Shown piece by piece: positions 50,101 to 57,312 of a stretch of DNA of 64,000 nt. Below the pieces are notes generated by a model. That model searched no databases. It saw only the letters and a list, made by a program, of their open reading frames with translations, and was not told the origin of the DNA. The DNA is from Diadema setosum (Eukaryota; Echinodermata; Echinoidea; Diadematoida; Diadematidae): positions 36,061,546-36,125,545 of the forward strand of contig CM067068.1 in assembly GCA_033980235.1 (NCBI GenBank), given 5' to 3'. Position 1 is the first letter of the stretch, and every line of letters begins with the position of its first letter. The position numbers and the translations under genes were made by a program.

Positions 50101-52815
50101 TATACTCCAGTCAGTCACATTTTTCAATTCTGTATCAACTGTATTAAGGAACAAGAATAGATATCGTTGTCAACAAAATCACATAGTGTTATCACCAATG
50201 AACATCTGTGCAAATCTCTGATTGTGTTGTGTATTTTTTCAGTAAACGATAATTAATTCATAACAAGCTAGAATATATTGATCTTTTGATTAGATCACCA
50301 TAGTTACTGAAAATGTAACTCCTCCCCAGCGTCATTTTTCATCTTAATAGATTAGCAGGTATTAAAACTGAGGAAGCCTTCGAAAAAGTTAAAAATTGAC
50401 ATTTGAAATCCTGTTCGAATTTCCAGGTGTAACAATGATGATGGTAGCTGATGGATGTATACAGAAATATGTCATCACATTGCTCCTAATAGTCGACCAT
50501 CAACTCTTCAATTGCTTATTTTCTGAAGGCTATACTGTATCTGCAGTTTTCTCAAGGTTTCGTTATGTGGTAGTCAGACTGTTTTTTGTTTTCCTTGTCT
50601 GTAACCAAGGAGGGAAATTATGTATCATTCAAAAAATAATTTTAATTAAAATCCGGTTTCTTTAATCGATATCAATCTATATTAGGGAATTTATCAGGCT
50701 TTGGTGGTGACAGGTGACAGGACTGATATAAGTTAGAAACAGTCAGAATTTAACGACATGAATGAACTTCTGCATAAGTGACGTCCGCAACGGAATAGCA
50801 ACTCTTCGACAATTAACAAGATTTGTTTGACTGACGGTATATTGTGATGTATTCCGTGCTGGGAAGAACACAGTGCCCCACAGTGTGTTCACACTGTGTT
50901 CACATGCTGAGTGAAAACGCGCAAATTCAACAGTGAGCAGATTATTTCACACTGTGGTGCGGTTTTTTCACAGGGTATTCACATAGTAATGTTTTGTTTT
51001 ACTGTGAATTGGTGATTCACATTGTGTTTCACACTGTTAGAATGCCCGAATTTAACAGTGTGAAGAGATTTCACACTGTGTCCACAATGTGTTCACACTG
51101 CGTTTCACACTGTGGGACACTGTTCTTTCTAGCAGGTTGGCATTCAAAATGAGTATCACTCTACTCTGCAGGTATTCAGTTTTGTTCAAAGATTCATGAT
51201 CCTGCTGTAATTTTGGAGTTTTTTCAGACAATCAGTAGAAATGTTTATCAAAAATTCCATCTGGGGATCAAAACGGCTCCATCGGAGAAATGGTGCATAT
51301 TGTGCCTATTTGTATACAAGCGTAAGACTTAGTAGAATATATGGCTTTAAAATTGATGAAATTCATAAAACACTGATGCTTATTACACAGAAGAAAAAAA
51401 AAAACACATCTCTTTTTAACCTTAACATAATAGTTTGTAATGCAAGGTTTGTGATGCGTTTTCTTAAAAGGTGAGATGTCCCGTAATGAGTGCACGACGT
51501 CCTCTGATAAAGCCATCTTAAAGATAACTGATACAGATCGTTACTCTTAAAATGTCACTTCGGATGAGGAGAACAACCCTGATTAGATGGCCCGAATTTC
51601 AGGATACATTCGTTACCCTAAATGTTAGAAATCAGCCTGATTATTTCTATCATAATTATTTTGCTATCGTTATGTACCAGGTACATGGGAAAAAGGAACA
51701 TGGTCTTCTTTCAGATCTCATGACTGTGACAATCATAGGATCAAGATGGTGATTTCATCATAAGTTACATAAAACAATCAAACAATCTATATGTTATGTT
51801 TTATGTATACGAGGGCTGTATTGTTCATTGCATCGCTGATATGTTTTGGTGTACATTGTAAAGGCTCTAGCGATCCACGTCCCACAAGCTTTGCTTTTTA
51901 GTGGATCGCTATTTTCCATGATTGAAGTTATTTTCCGAACGCTCACGAAGTATACATGAATTGTTCTTCGTAATTATTGTACATTATGTTGTTATGTATA
52001 ATTTATTTCATATACTACATGAATCTTTTGTAAACGTTTGGACAATTTCATTTCATGATATGTATACTTTGTACTTTGTTAATGATCTTCGTTGATTGGA
52101 AATAAACTATGATTGAATTGAATTGAATTGAATTGAAAGGCAATGAAATTGTAAAGGCAATGAAGAAACTTATTTTGTTATTATGGCGTCAAAAATGTAT
52201 ATACATGTGTATATTATGAACCTGCATGTACAATGATAATGATGCACGAACCAATAAATCAAATCAAATCAAAATTGAGAGAAATTAGTCATCAAGATAG
52301 GATACGCATAATTTACTTTGGTTTAAATCGTTAACAGTATCAATACAGATAATGACGTCATAATTGGTCCTTGAGAAATCTTATAACACATAATCCAGAT
52401 GCTGGTTGTTGTTGTTTTTTTTTTTTCCTTCTTCTTCTTTTTAGTGAACAAACGTTCATCATAGATAGCTTAAATGATGTAGTTAGTCAATATAGATCCA
52501 AATGAAATACATTTCAAACTATTTCTGGTATGGTCAGTGTCTCTGCAGTACTCACCGTCGAACTTTAATTTCCGTGGGATTAAAGGCATACTTCATTCCA
52601 GCTACTCCCACGGCATCCGGTAAGGCCCGGTACAAGATACCAAACAACGACGTCCGGTTGCGGTACACGACGGGGGGCGCGGGGTAGGCGGGAGGTTTCT
52701 CGGTAACCGGTTTTTCCGCCATCTCGAGGTATTTGGTGAGCGAAGTCGGTGACGGTTCCTTCGGAGCAGGCTGTGCCTCCTTTGCGTCCAAAACCTTGCA
52801 CCGTTTGAGGGGCAT
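23461..52815 (-). CDS. Gene 2: complete DEG/ENaC-family sodium channel subunit, 473 aa
   Basis: Nine exons (52815-52556, 48655-48488, 42875-42714, 34183-34059, 30967-30780, 27925-27781, 25135-24988, 24326-24235, 23594-23461) join in frame to 1422 bases ending in TGA. Layout: cytosolic N-terminus 1-87 with PPAY at 41-44; TM1 about 88-106; FPSVAICN at 131-138; WGLCFVFND at 217-225; LPPPHGIC from 305, C328/C332, CGC at 341-343 and CRCPLEC at 358-364; TM2 with GGSLGLWLGGSILT from 433, including the selectivity-filter G441-G442-S443; and a short cytosolic tail of about 20 residues. Such subunits assemble as trimeric cation channels. 473 residues is near the short end for the family. A72-G73 replaces the usual HG gating pair. 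Ligand unknown. Confidence 0.93.
24235..24326 (-). CDS. Gene 2 exon 8 (pre-TM2 region)
   Basis: 92 bases. The acceptor GAAATCCAG precedes 24326; the donor GTAAGT follows 24235. It encodes DNICGINVFFKDMIVYRT and AYSFFSLL. It matches gene 1 exon 8 in length, phase and the pattern NxCxxNxFxKD. Intron 8 (23595-24234) shows nothing recognisable. Confidence 0.93.
24988..25135 (-). CDS. Gene 2 exon 7 (CRCPLEC block)
   Basis: 148 bases, one codon longer than in gene 1. The acceptor TATCAG precedes 25135; the donor GTAAGT follows 24988. It encodes SNTTCRCPLECSSVTY and HPSAFYRE, equivalent to the C-x-C-P-x-x-C block. Intron 7 (24327-24987) holds only a T-run (24516-24534). Confidence 0.93.
25440..25540. 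repeat. (CA)n, A-run and (CT)n tracts
   Basis: Short CA tract, then A-run, then about 18 CT units (25505-25540) in gene 2 intron 6. The long minus-strand frame across this region is an artefact of the CT and CA repeats. The stretch 25541-27180 shows nothing else recognisable. Confidence 0.9.
27181..27697. mobile_element. Fold-back element, GTTCACATCAGC ends
   Basis: The left end CCGTGTTCACATCAGCCCG and right end CGAGCTGATGTGAAAACG are inverted. AATCTCGAGATT occurs within each arm, and an extra internal end copy (CGGGCTGATGTGATT) lies near 27596. GCGCGC-rich words recur inside. It is apparently related to the perfect hairpin at 53564-53675. Gene 2 intron 6; no coding content. Confidence 0.7.
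27781..27925 (-). CDS. Gene 2 exon 6 (cysteine-rich thumb region)
   Basis: 145 bases, phase 0 to 1. The acceptor CCTCTCACAG precedes 27925; the donor GTATGAC follows 27781. It encodes VTNLPPPHGIC, YKHVECMNEC and IRRCGCKTLSM, matching the family thumb cysteine pattern and gene 1 exon 6. Confidence 0.95.
28013..28063 (+). repeat. (CT)n microsatellite
   Basis: About 25 CT units with one interruption, about 90 bases upstream of the gene 2 exon 6 acceptor (antisense GA tract in the transcript). Confidence 0.95.
28740..29168. mobile_element. MITE with GCAGGG ends and GTTA duplication
   Basis: Left GCAGGGATCGACACTAACGG and right GTTAGTGTGGAGCCCTGC are inverted; GTTA lies just outside both ends (28736-28739 and 29169-29172). 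GGTGGCCC/GGGGCCAC words recur inside in both orientations. 429 bases, no protein. Gene 2 intron 5. Confidence 0.75.
29178..29226 (+). repeat. (GTTT)n microsatellite
   Basis: About 12 GTTT units just beyond the MITE's right flank. The following 1.5 kb of intron 5 (29230-30779) holds nothing I recognise. Confidence 0.95.
30780..30967 (-). CDS. Gene 2 exon 5 (extracellular palm region)
   Basis: 188 bases, phase 1 to 0. The acceptor AATCATATCAG precedes 30967; the donor GTAATTAG follows 30780. It encodes GLEVVLDTKQSEYYFEP, AGFQVVLYDYGTEP and GFAIAPG. Its pyrimidine tract is supplied by the end of a MITE that begins 10 bases upstream of the exon. Confidence 0.94.
30977..31451. mobile_element. TTAA-type MITE, about 475 bases, copy B
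   Basis: Begins TTAAAAGAGACTTTCGGATG and ends in the inverted match CGTCTGGAATTCCCC. Same family and orientation as 6697-7187. Its left end lies against gene 2 exon 5, so on the transcribed strand the end reads GTCTCTTTTAA and forms the polypyrimidine tract. The adjoining 31452-31850 shows nothing recognisable. Confidence 0.78.
31965..32321 (+). mobile_element. tRNA-derived SINE with (AAC)n tail, copy 1
   Basis: The head has A box TGGCTCAGTCGGTAGCGCG and B box GGTTCGAACCC, followed by a body with GAGGTCCCGTGTATGAGAG and GTGAAGTGGTCCCACCCC and an (AAC)n tail. A near-identical copy on the other strand lies at 35342-35695, so the family was recently active. TAACTCG flanks both sides, but the host repeat is rich in that word, so the duplication is uncertain. 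Confidence 0.88.
32966..33270. repeat. Long palindrome of GAGTGA/TCACTC words
   Basis: Centred near 33100: GAGTGACCTCAGGGATCACTC on the left is matched by GAGTGATCCTTGAGGTCACTC on the right, and the flanks (AGTGAAAATG / CATTTTCACT-type words) continue the pairing. It may be a separate mini-element nested in the 2 kb fold-back. Confidence 0.7.
33427..33575. mobile_element. Palindromic MITE, AAACTTGTCATCA arms
   Basis: CGTTTCATAAAACTTGTCATC is matched by inverted GATGACAAGTTTTATTAAAC. It shares the GTTTCAT edge and TTGTCA words with 19150-19307, so they look like one family. Confidence 0.7.
34059..34183 (-). CDS. Gene 2 exon 4 (WGLCFVFND segment)
   Basis: 125 bases, phase 2 to 1. The acceptor TTAATGACAG precedes 34183; the donor GTACGT follows 34059. 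It encodes MRWGRKSL, ANLTTKITDWGLCFVFND and LPRLSVKAG. ANLTT is shared exactly with gene 3. Confidence 0.93.
34184..35341. other. Gene 2 intron 3, first part, nothing recognised
   Basis: AT-rich intronic DNA between exon 4 and the SINE at 35342. No coding frame with family similarity and no clear repeat. Confidence 0.55.
35342..35695 (-). mobile_element. tRNA-derived SINE with (AAC)n tail, copy 2
   Basis: Minus-strand copy of the 31965-32321 SINE. The tail reads (GTT)n at 35342 and the tRNA head lies at 35610-35695 with an intact B box. Differences from copy 1 are few. Gene 2 intron 3. Confidence 0.88.
37458..37990. mobile_element. Second copy of the TTA-type MITE
   Basis: Same AGGGCTTTTTACACTTG start, repeated TTAGCCC and GGTGCCAAGCAAGCGAGTG interior as 20443-20987, same orientation. 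It contains a G-run (37488-37503) and its right end is mutated (AAAAAGGGCT), so no clean target duplication can be read. It lies in gene 2 intron 3. The stretches 35696-37457 and 37991-40140 show only simple repeats ((TA)n at 36192-36209). Confidence 0.8.
40141..40350. repeat. (TA)n microsatellites bracketing an inverted AGTGTGAAAAGAAG
   Basis: About 25 TA units (40151-40200), then GTGTGAAAAGAAG and its complement CTTCTTTTCACAC about 35 bases later, then a second interrupted TA tract (40304-40346). Confidence 0.85.
40642..40673 (+). repeat. T23-G9 homopolymer junction
   Basis: T-run passing directly into a G-run in gene 2 intron 3. Confidence 0.95.
40780..41090. repeat. Degenerate fold-back repeat of TTCGTTATTCCGAA type, copy 2
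   Basis: GTTCGTTATTCCGAAGG and GTTCGTAATTCCGAAGG on the left, TTTCGGATTAACGAATC and TTTCATTTTCGGATT on the right. Same vocabulary as 12240-12500. Confidence 0.6.
42400..42690 (+). repeat. Dispersed repeat, copy 2 (partner 19490-19915)
   Basis: Same orientation and word order as the 19490-19915 copy, ending about 20 bases before the gene 2 exon 3 donor. The stretch 41091-42399 shows nothing recognisable. Confidence 0.75.
42714..42875 (-). CDS. Gene 2 exon 3 (extracellular domain)
   Basis: 162 bases, same as gene 3 exon 3, phase 2 to 2. The acceptor CTTTCTTCAG precedes 42875; the donor GTAAGT follows 42714. It encodes FGDFLRAY, WTEYRSTLEAINMTDAYL and sequons NMT, NSS. FGDFL, YRS and the TD-Y pattern match gene 3 exon 3. 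No long open frame marks this exon; phase and pattern do. Confidence 0.9.
44067..44130. repeat. C14-A13-(TA)n tract
   Basis: The complement of the T-to-G junction seen elsewhere, running on into about 18 TA units. Gene 2 intron 2. Confidence 0.95.
46093..46180 (+). mobile_element. (AAT)n-TATAGCGCC ... AAGGCGCTTTACAA LINE-like 3' fragment
   Basis: An AAT tail followed by CTATAGCGCC and TCAAGGCGCTTTACAA resembles the inverted 3' end of the L2/CR1 remnant at 8216-8870 (GCGCTATAAAAG, ATT tail). No coding part remains. The surrounding 42876-46092 and 46181-47754 hold only simple repeats, such as a G-run at 45461-45476. Confidence 0.5.
47755..48175. mobile_element. Modular fold-back element (TCGAACTCGTGGGC words), copy 2
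   Basis: The left arm repeats GAGTTCGACAC, AGTCATAC and AGCCCACGAG; the right arm repeats ACGTCGAACTCGTGAGCC, GGACTCATGGGC and GTCGAACTCGTGGG. They are separated by an A-run loop (47897-47910). It ends about 310 bases from gene 2 exon 2. Confidence 0.65.
48488..48655 (-). CDS. Gene 2 exon 2 (TM1 and FPSVAICN motif)
   Basis: 168 bases. The acceptor TCTCTCTATCAG precedes 48655; the donor GTAATATC follows 48488. It encodes TM1 (VFWLFLVLGAMCVMAYQ) and HFPSVAICNYNAY. Confidence 0.94.
49327..49677. mobile_element. hAT-like MITE with 8-base AGCTTATT target duplication
   Basis: AGCTTATT occurs exactly at 49319-49326 and 49678-49685. Between them the ends CAGGGTGGTCCAC and GTGGACCACCTT are inverted. 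An 8-base duplication and a CAG-starting end are hAT hallmarks. The interior repeats GCAACATGCTCAAAT-type words. 351 bases, no transposase. The stretch 48656-49318 shows nothing recognisable. Confidence 0.88.
50869..51140. mobile_element. Palindromic MITE with CCCCACAGTGTG arms
   Basis: GCTGGGAAGAACACAGTG then CCCCACAGTGTG on the left is matched by CACACTGTGGG, CACTGTTCTTTCTAGCAG on the right. Words TTCACACTGTG and CACAGTG repeat throughout on both strands. About 265 bases. The stretch 49686-50868 shows nothing recognisable. Confidence 0.75.
51860..52140 (+). mobile_element. LINE-type 3' tail with (ATTGA)n
   Basis: A hairpin (AGCGATCCAC at 51869, GTGGATCGCT at 51901) is followed by an AT-rich stretch, AATAAACTATG and a tandem ATTGA tail (52110-52137), as in non-LTR element 3' ends. 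No coding part. Confidence 0.55.
52141..52275 (+). mobile_element. Second LINE-type 3' tail with (AAATC)n
   Basis: Directly abuts the previous tail and ends CCAATAAATCAAATCAAATC. Two different short-repeat tails back to back suggest one element inserted at the tail of another. Confidence 0.5.
52556..52815 (-). CDS. Gene 2 exon 1 (N-terminus)
   Basis: 260 bases coding, phase 2 at its end. The donor GTGAGT follows 52556. It encodes residues 1-86, longer than genes 1 and 3. It has a Pro-rich stretch with KPPAYPAPP (PPAY, residues 41-44) before the conserved FGILYRALPDAVGVAGMKYAFN block. Lys-rich start MPLKRCK. -3 G gives an acceptable start context. The GC content is higher than its surroundings. 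Confidence 0.9.
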
Positions 52816-53563
52816 GCCTGAATTTCTTACTCGCTATAGAAGACCGGACGACAATAGCAACAACAACAAAACAATGTTCGTTAAGAATCTCCTCTTGTGA
52901 CAGGCATTTATCTCCCTTGAGAACGCGCCACGCGAAAAACGACAGTCATTTTCCCAAGATGCCCAGTCGGTGACTTGATAAATAAATTCAGAAGGAGCTT
53001 CTCTCTCCCGTACGTGGAATGATGTGACAGTAGATTATGTTTTAATGCGACTGACAAGACTTGCTGCTGCGATAGATTGATGAGTGGCAATTGCTCAAAA
53101 TGTTTCGATCTCGGATAGATAGGATGAGGAGGGGGACGCGAGGCTACTTGCCTCTTTCTGCCTTTCATCACATTATGTCCTCGACATGCTCGGCTCTTGA
53201 AGCTGCATAATGAGTAGATCCCTTCATCCCCTAATTATCACATGAAGCCTCAGTTGGTATGATTTCTACCCTGGCCAACTATACAGCTCCTTTCTCTCTC
53301 TCTCTCTCTCTCTTCCGTTCTCAGTTGTTACTTTTCGTCTCGTACGTGATTGTGTACTGTATAGGGTGGCGCATGAGGATGTATGTATGATTTTTTTTTT
53401 AATCGAAAAGAGGATACATGTGCGTGTGTTTGGAGAGGGGATGTGCAGATGATGGCACTATACCTTTTCAGTCCTTTATAAAGTGAACTTGTCACGGCAG
53501 TTCTTCAAGGCAGAGAATGTTTCGATTTGTTCTTTTGACTTCCATGACTAATCTCACCATTGA

Positions 53564-53675
53564 CTTAATAATAGCCGGGTTCACACGTACAAAATAGCGG
53601 GATGACGATCGCGATGCAAATCTCGAGATTTGTATCCCGCTAATTGGTGTACGTGTGAACCCGGCTATTAAGAAC
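53564..53675. mobile_element. Near-perfect hairpin, GCCGGGTTCACACGTAC arms
   Basis: ATAGCCGGGTTCACACGTAC and its exact complement lie about 50 bases apart. AGCGGGAT/ATCCCGCT pair inside and AATCTCGAGATT is at the tip. Flanking TTAATA/TATTAAG. It is probably a mini-form of the element at 27181-27697. Confidence 0.8.
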
Positions 53676-53724
53676 GAACAGAACTAGCCCCCCGGTACGG
53701 TATGTTCGGCGGGGCCATCCCATA

Positions 53725-54005
53725 GACATTCACGAGTCATATAGCCCACGAGTACGACAGTGAAAACAGGTCTATGAGTCATACAGTTCACGAGTCATAC
53801 AGCCCATGAGTTCGACACTACGCAAAGAAAACCCATGAGTTTGACACTAGGTAAAAACAGGCTACGAGTTTCACAGATACAACAAGGGACTGAATTGTGG
53901 GCATTATAGCTTAGTGTCGAACTCATGGGCTGTAGCTATATGACTCGTGAACTGTATTACTCATAGACCTGTTTTCACTGTCGAACTCGTGGGCTGTATG
54001 ACTCG
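53725..54005. mobile_element. Modular fold-back element (TCGAACTCGTGGGC words), copy 3
   Basis: The left arm (GAGTCATATAGCCCACGAGT, ACAGCCCATGAGTTCGACAC) and right arm (GTGTCGAACTCATGGGCTGT, GACTCGTGAACTGTATTACT) are inverted. This is the shortest and best-preserved copy of the three. It lies in the divergent interval between genes 2 and 3. Confidence 0.7.
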
Positions 54006-56102
54006 ACATTAGAGAGAACTCCTTCGACACATTAATTGTATGTAAACTAAAGCCAAATTCTAGAGTGCCACTGAATTTCAGGAAAAATGACATATCGGTT
54101 GCAACTACGAAAGAGTATTAGGAAGGAGAATGACGTCATCACTTTATAACGTTACAGTCATATCGGTTAGAAAGAAAAGATTAATTGCCTATCAATGCAA
54201 TTCTAAACAGGAAATCTGGTAAAGATTTGTGGTCGAATCTATTGACCGATATATTTCAACATGGTTCGTATAGCAATTCATGATAATTCATAGAATGAGT
54301 GCTTTTACCGGTTAGAGGAAGAAGGACGAAACTTCAAACAAGATAAACACAAACTTGGGGAAGTATAGGCGCAGACTGGTTCTCCATCATGTCCATAATG
54401 AAATCAAAGTGGTGATGAAGTTAAGCAGCGATTATGTCTCCCCTTGCCGGTTTCTATTGCTACTTTCTCGCATACTTTGTTCAATACTGCTTGGGAATGT
54501 TGACAGTAAAAGTCTGAGTAATTGTGGACAGTGAATCCACGTGTTCTTATGTATAATTATATAATTAATGTAATTCTCTTGGACCGATATTGGTGATTAT
54601 TCAAGCAGAAAATTGATATTTCTTTGTGCATCCCTTCGAAATGGTGGACAAATCGTTAGTTGAATAAAGCTATGAGGGTATAGAAATATCAAGTAGGCTA
54701 CTTATAACAGCTGAACTTTCAATTTCGTTTCACTATATCCCGTCGGGTAGCCTTCTGATGTTTGTCTATAGCTCAGGGTCAGAGCCACGTTTTTAAAAGT
54801 GAGGGGGCCAGCTGACAAGAAAGAAAAAATGCTTAGAGGCCCTATCAACTTACAGGTGTACTTTTCTTGCACCACTTCTGGGTTTCATCACCTGGCAAGC
54901 AAAAAAAAAAAGGGGGGAGCTTTACCGCAATTGTCCAAGTTTTTCTGGTTACGCCGTCCATGTTGCTTCAGCCTTTATTATTGAATATACGATTTATCCG
55001 ACTTTGAGGGCAAAGTCACATGAGCTCTCTCATATAGCGCTCCATAATGATGTCGATATCTTTCCTTTCTTTATTCCCATTTGTCTATCACCCCCCCCCC
55101 CCCATTTTGTCTCTTTCTGTCTCCTCTCTTCTCGCCAGCCCTCTTTGCAACAATTACTCAGAACCACTATGCAAAACATTACCTGTAATCAACCAAAAGA
55201 GGGCGCTTGGCCACATTTTCAGTTTCGTTGTTTCATCGTTGACTGTCACGACTGTAAAGTGCACATATGTCAGCTTTAGGCGTTGTTTTTAGTTATACGC
55301 TGTCCTGTCTGATCAATGTGCCTTCACATGTATATTACAGTTTTTCAACAGCACGGTAACAGGGTGTAGGGTTCATTAGTTCTTTTCACACACTACTATT
55401 GCCTGACATTAAGGTTTGTTTGTTTGGTGTGTTGTTGTTTTGTTTTGTTTTTTGGGTCAAGTTCTTATTATTCCATTCTTGTAATAACCATGAGTACTAA
55501 TTAGGTTGCAGTTGTAGACCTCATAGCAGTAGTAGACATAGTAGTAGCAGTAGAAGTACAGGAAGCAGCAGCAGCAGCAGTCACAGTAGAAGTAGTAATG
55601 GCAGTAGTAATAATACTAGTAGTAAAAGTAGTAGTAGTAGAAGTAGTAGTAGAAGAAGAACTAGTAGGAGTTAGTAGTAGTAACTTAGTATAGTAGCGTC
55701 GCTGTGTTGTTGTTGATGATGTTGTTGTCGTCGTCGTCGTTGTTTTGTTAGTTTTTAAGATTGCTATAATAACGAAAGGTGGGGGGAAGGATGCCGTTCC
55801 CTATGACCTCGGTGACTTCAGCAGATGTGCTCGTTCTGCAGTAGCACATTTTCACTCACAGAAATACACTAATGTAATAATATTAATGAGGCATCTTTCC
55901 ATTATTAGTACAAAATTACGTAATTACTAAAAGATTTTCAGAGCTGCGAGGTTTATTAACATACGTATTACAGACAGTCGTCGTCGATTCCCTTTCAAAT
56001 TGGTAATGACGAAATAATGATAATGATAATTATTAATATTATCACTATTGTCATTTTTATTGTTTTTTTTTATTTGTATTATTATTATCATTATTGTTAT
56101 TA

Positions 56103-56152
<50 letters not shown>

Positions 56153-57067
56153 ATCATAGTCATCATTATCATCATCATCATCATTATCATCGTCATCATA
56201 GAAATAATAAAAATTGTAATTATTACTATATTTATGGTAATGATAATCGCTGCAACATACTAGGAATTGTAATCGCCTGTAGAGTTAGAAAACTGCTGCA
56301 GGTTGCGTGGCGCAAAAAGATATTTCGGTTTGCAATATTCTAACTAGCGACTGCCCCATCATCATCAATAATGATACACTTTGTATGATGGAGGACGGCA
56401 CATACGGTAATATCTATCTATAGGCCTACATCGATAAATTAATCTAGTTTTTCTTCTTTTGATATCTCTCCCTCTCTCTCTCTCTCTCTCCCTCTCTCAC
56501 CACACACACACACTCACCTACGTGCACTCACGGACGAACACAATCAAACACACACACACAAACACACACACCCTCTCCCCTAGGTCCAGTTGTCGCTCAT
56601 GACAAAATAAATTTGCTCCATTTCAGCGAATGAAAGCGTAATTGGCAATCTCCGCCATTAAAAAGCATCAGATTTAGTCGGTTAGATTCCCAGTGAGGGT
56701 CATAATGGCCGAGTAAATATCAATCTGAGGAAAGACATTTAATGAGGGGGGAAAGAGAATGCACGAAAAAGATGTCGTGATTGGGGGAGAGAGATTTAGA
56801 AAAAAAAAATCTGAAATTGACACAGTGGCCAAAAATTTGAGACTAATGGGCACCTAATAAGCATGCACTTTTAAAAGGCAGCGGTAACTGTATTTCACTT
56901 AATTGCCAGATTTTACCATAAACGAATGGAATAAACGCGACTGTGTGATTGTAAATATAGTGGATTTCCAAGTGATTTTACGTGAAATTGTATGAATGAA
57001 TTCATGTTGATGACATTTTGAATAGGTTGGTAGAATAAAAAGGGACATACATAATACTCGAGTAAAA
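54006..57067. other. Intergenic region between divergent genes 2 and 3
   Basis: Mostly simple sequence: C-run 55089-55102, AGT/AGC-rich trinucleotide repeats 55500-55745, (ATT)n with mixed ATC repeats 56035-56265, and (CT)n then (CA)n 56467-56580. A weak ATAAAAAG lies 34 bases before the gene 3 start. No coding frame supported. Promoters of both genes should lie in 52816-57067 unless there are distant untranslated exons. Confidence 0.6.
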
Positions 57068-57312
57068 ATGCCTGTGAATAGAATTGAGGTAGAAAGCAGT
57101 GGTGGTGTCCAGACGTACCCCTACGACAACCAGTTGACTGCTGAGAGTGATCGGAGTAACCCAGGCCTCGGCACTGTCAGCCGCCCGTTGACGTACTTTA
57201 AATATCGGGACAAAGTTTCCTGGTTCGCCGTTTTCTATAGAGCAGTGCCCGAAGCTGTCGGGGTGGCCGGGGTGAAATATGCCTTCAGCCCGTCCGAAAT
57301 CAAATGGAGACG
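57068..57312 (+). CDS. Gene 3 exon 1 (N-terminus)
   Basis: The ATG lies in AAAAATGCC context with A at -3. 245 coding bases end in phase 2 before the donor GTGAGT. The KYRDKVSW...PEAVGVAGVKYAF block matches genes 1 and 2. The first 40 residues, rich in Ser and acidic residues, are specific to this gene. Intron 1 (57313-58041) holds only short ATG/ATT-type simple sequence. Confidence 0.9.

Noticed and set aside
20215..54005. CRISPR-like or satellite array from the TCGAACTCGTGGGC units
   Set aside because: Units are degenerate, inverted between arms and without regular spacers; a fold-back element fits better.
56048..56263. Hydrophobic Ile-rich frames resembling a membrane protein
   Set aside because: Translation of (ATT)n/(ATC)n trinucleotide repeats.
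57034..57041. TATA box for gene 3 (ATAAAAAG)
   Set aside because: Only 34 bases before the ATG, which would leave almost no leader; AT-rich background makes chance likely.
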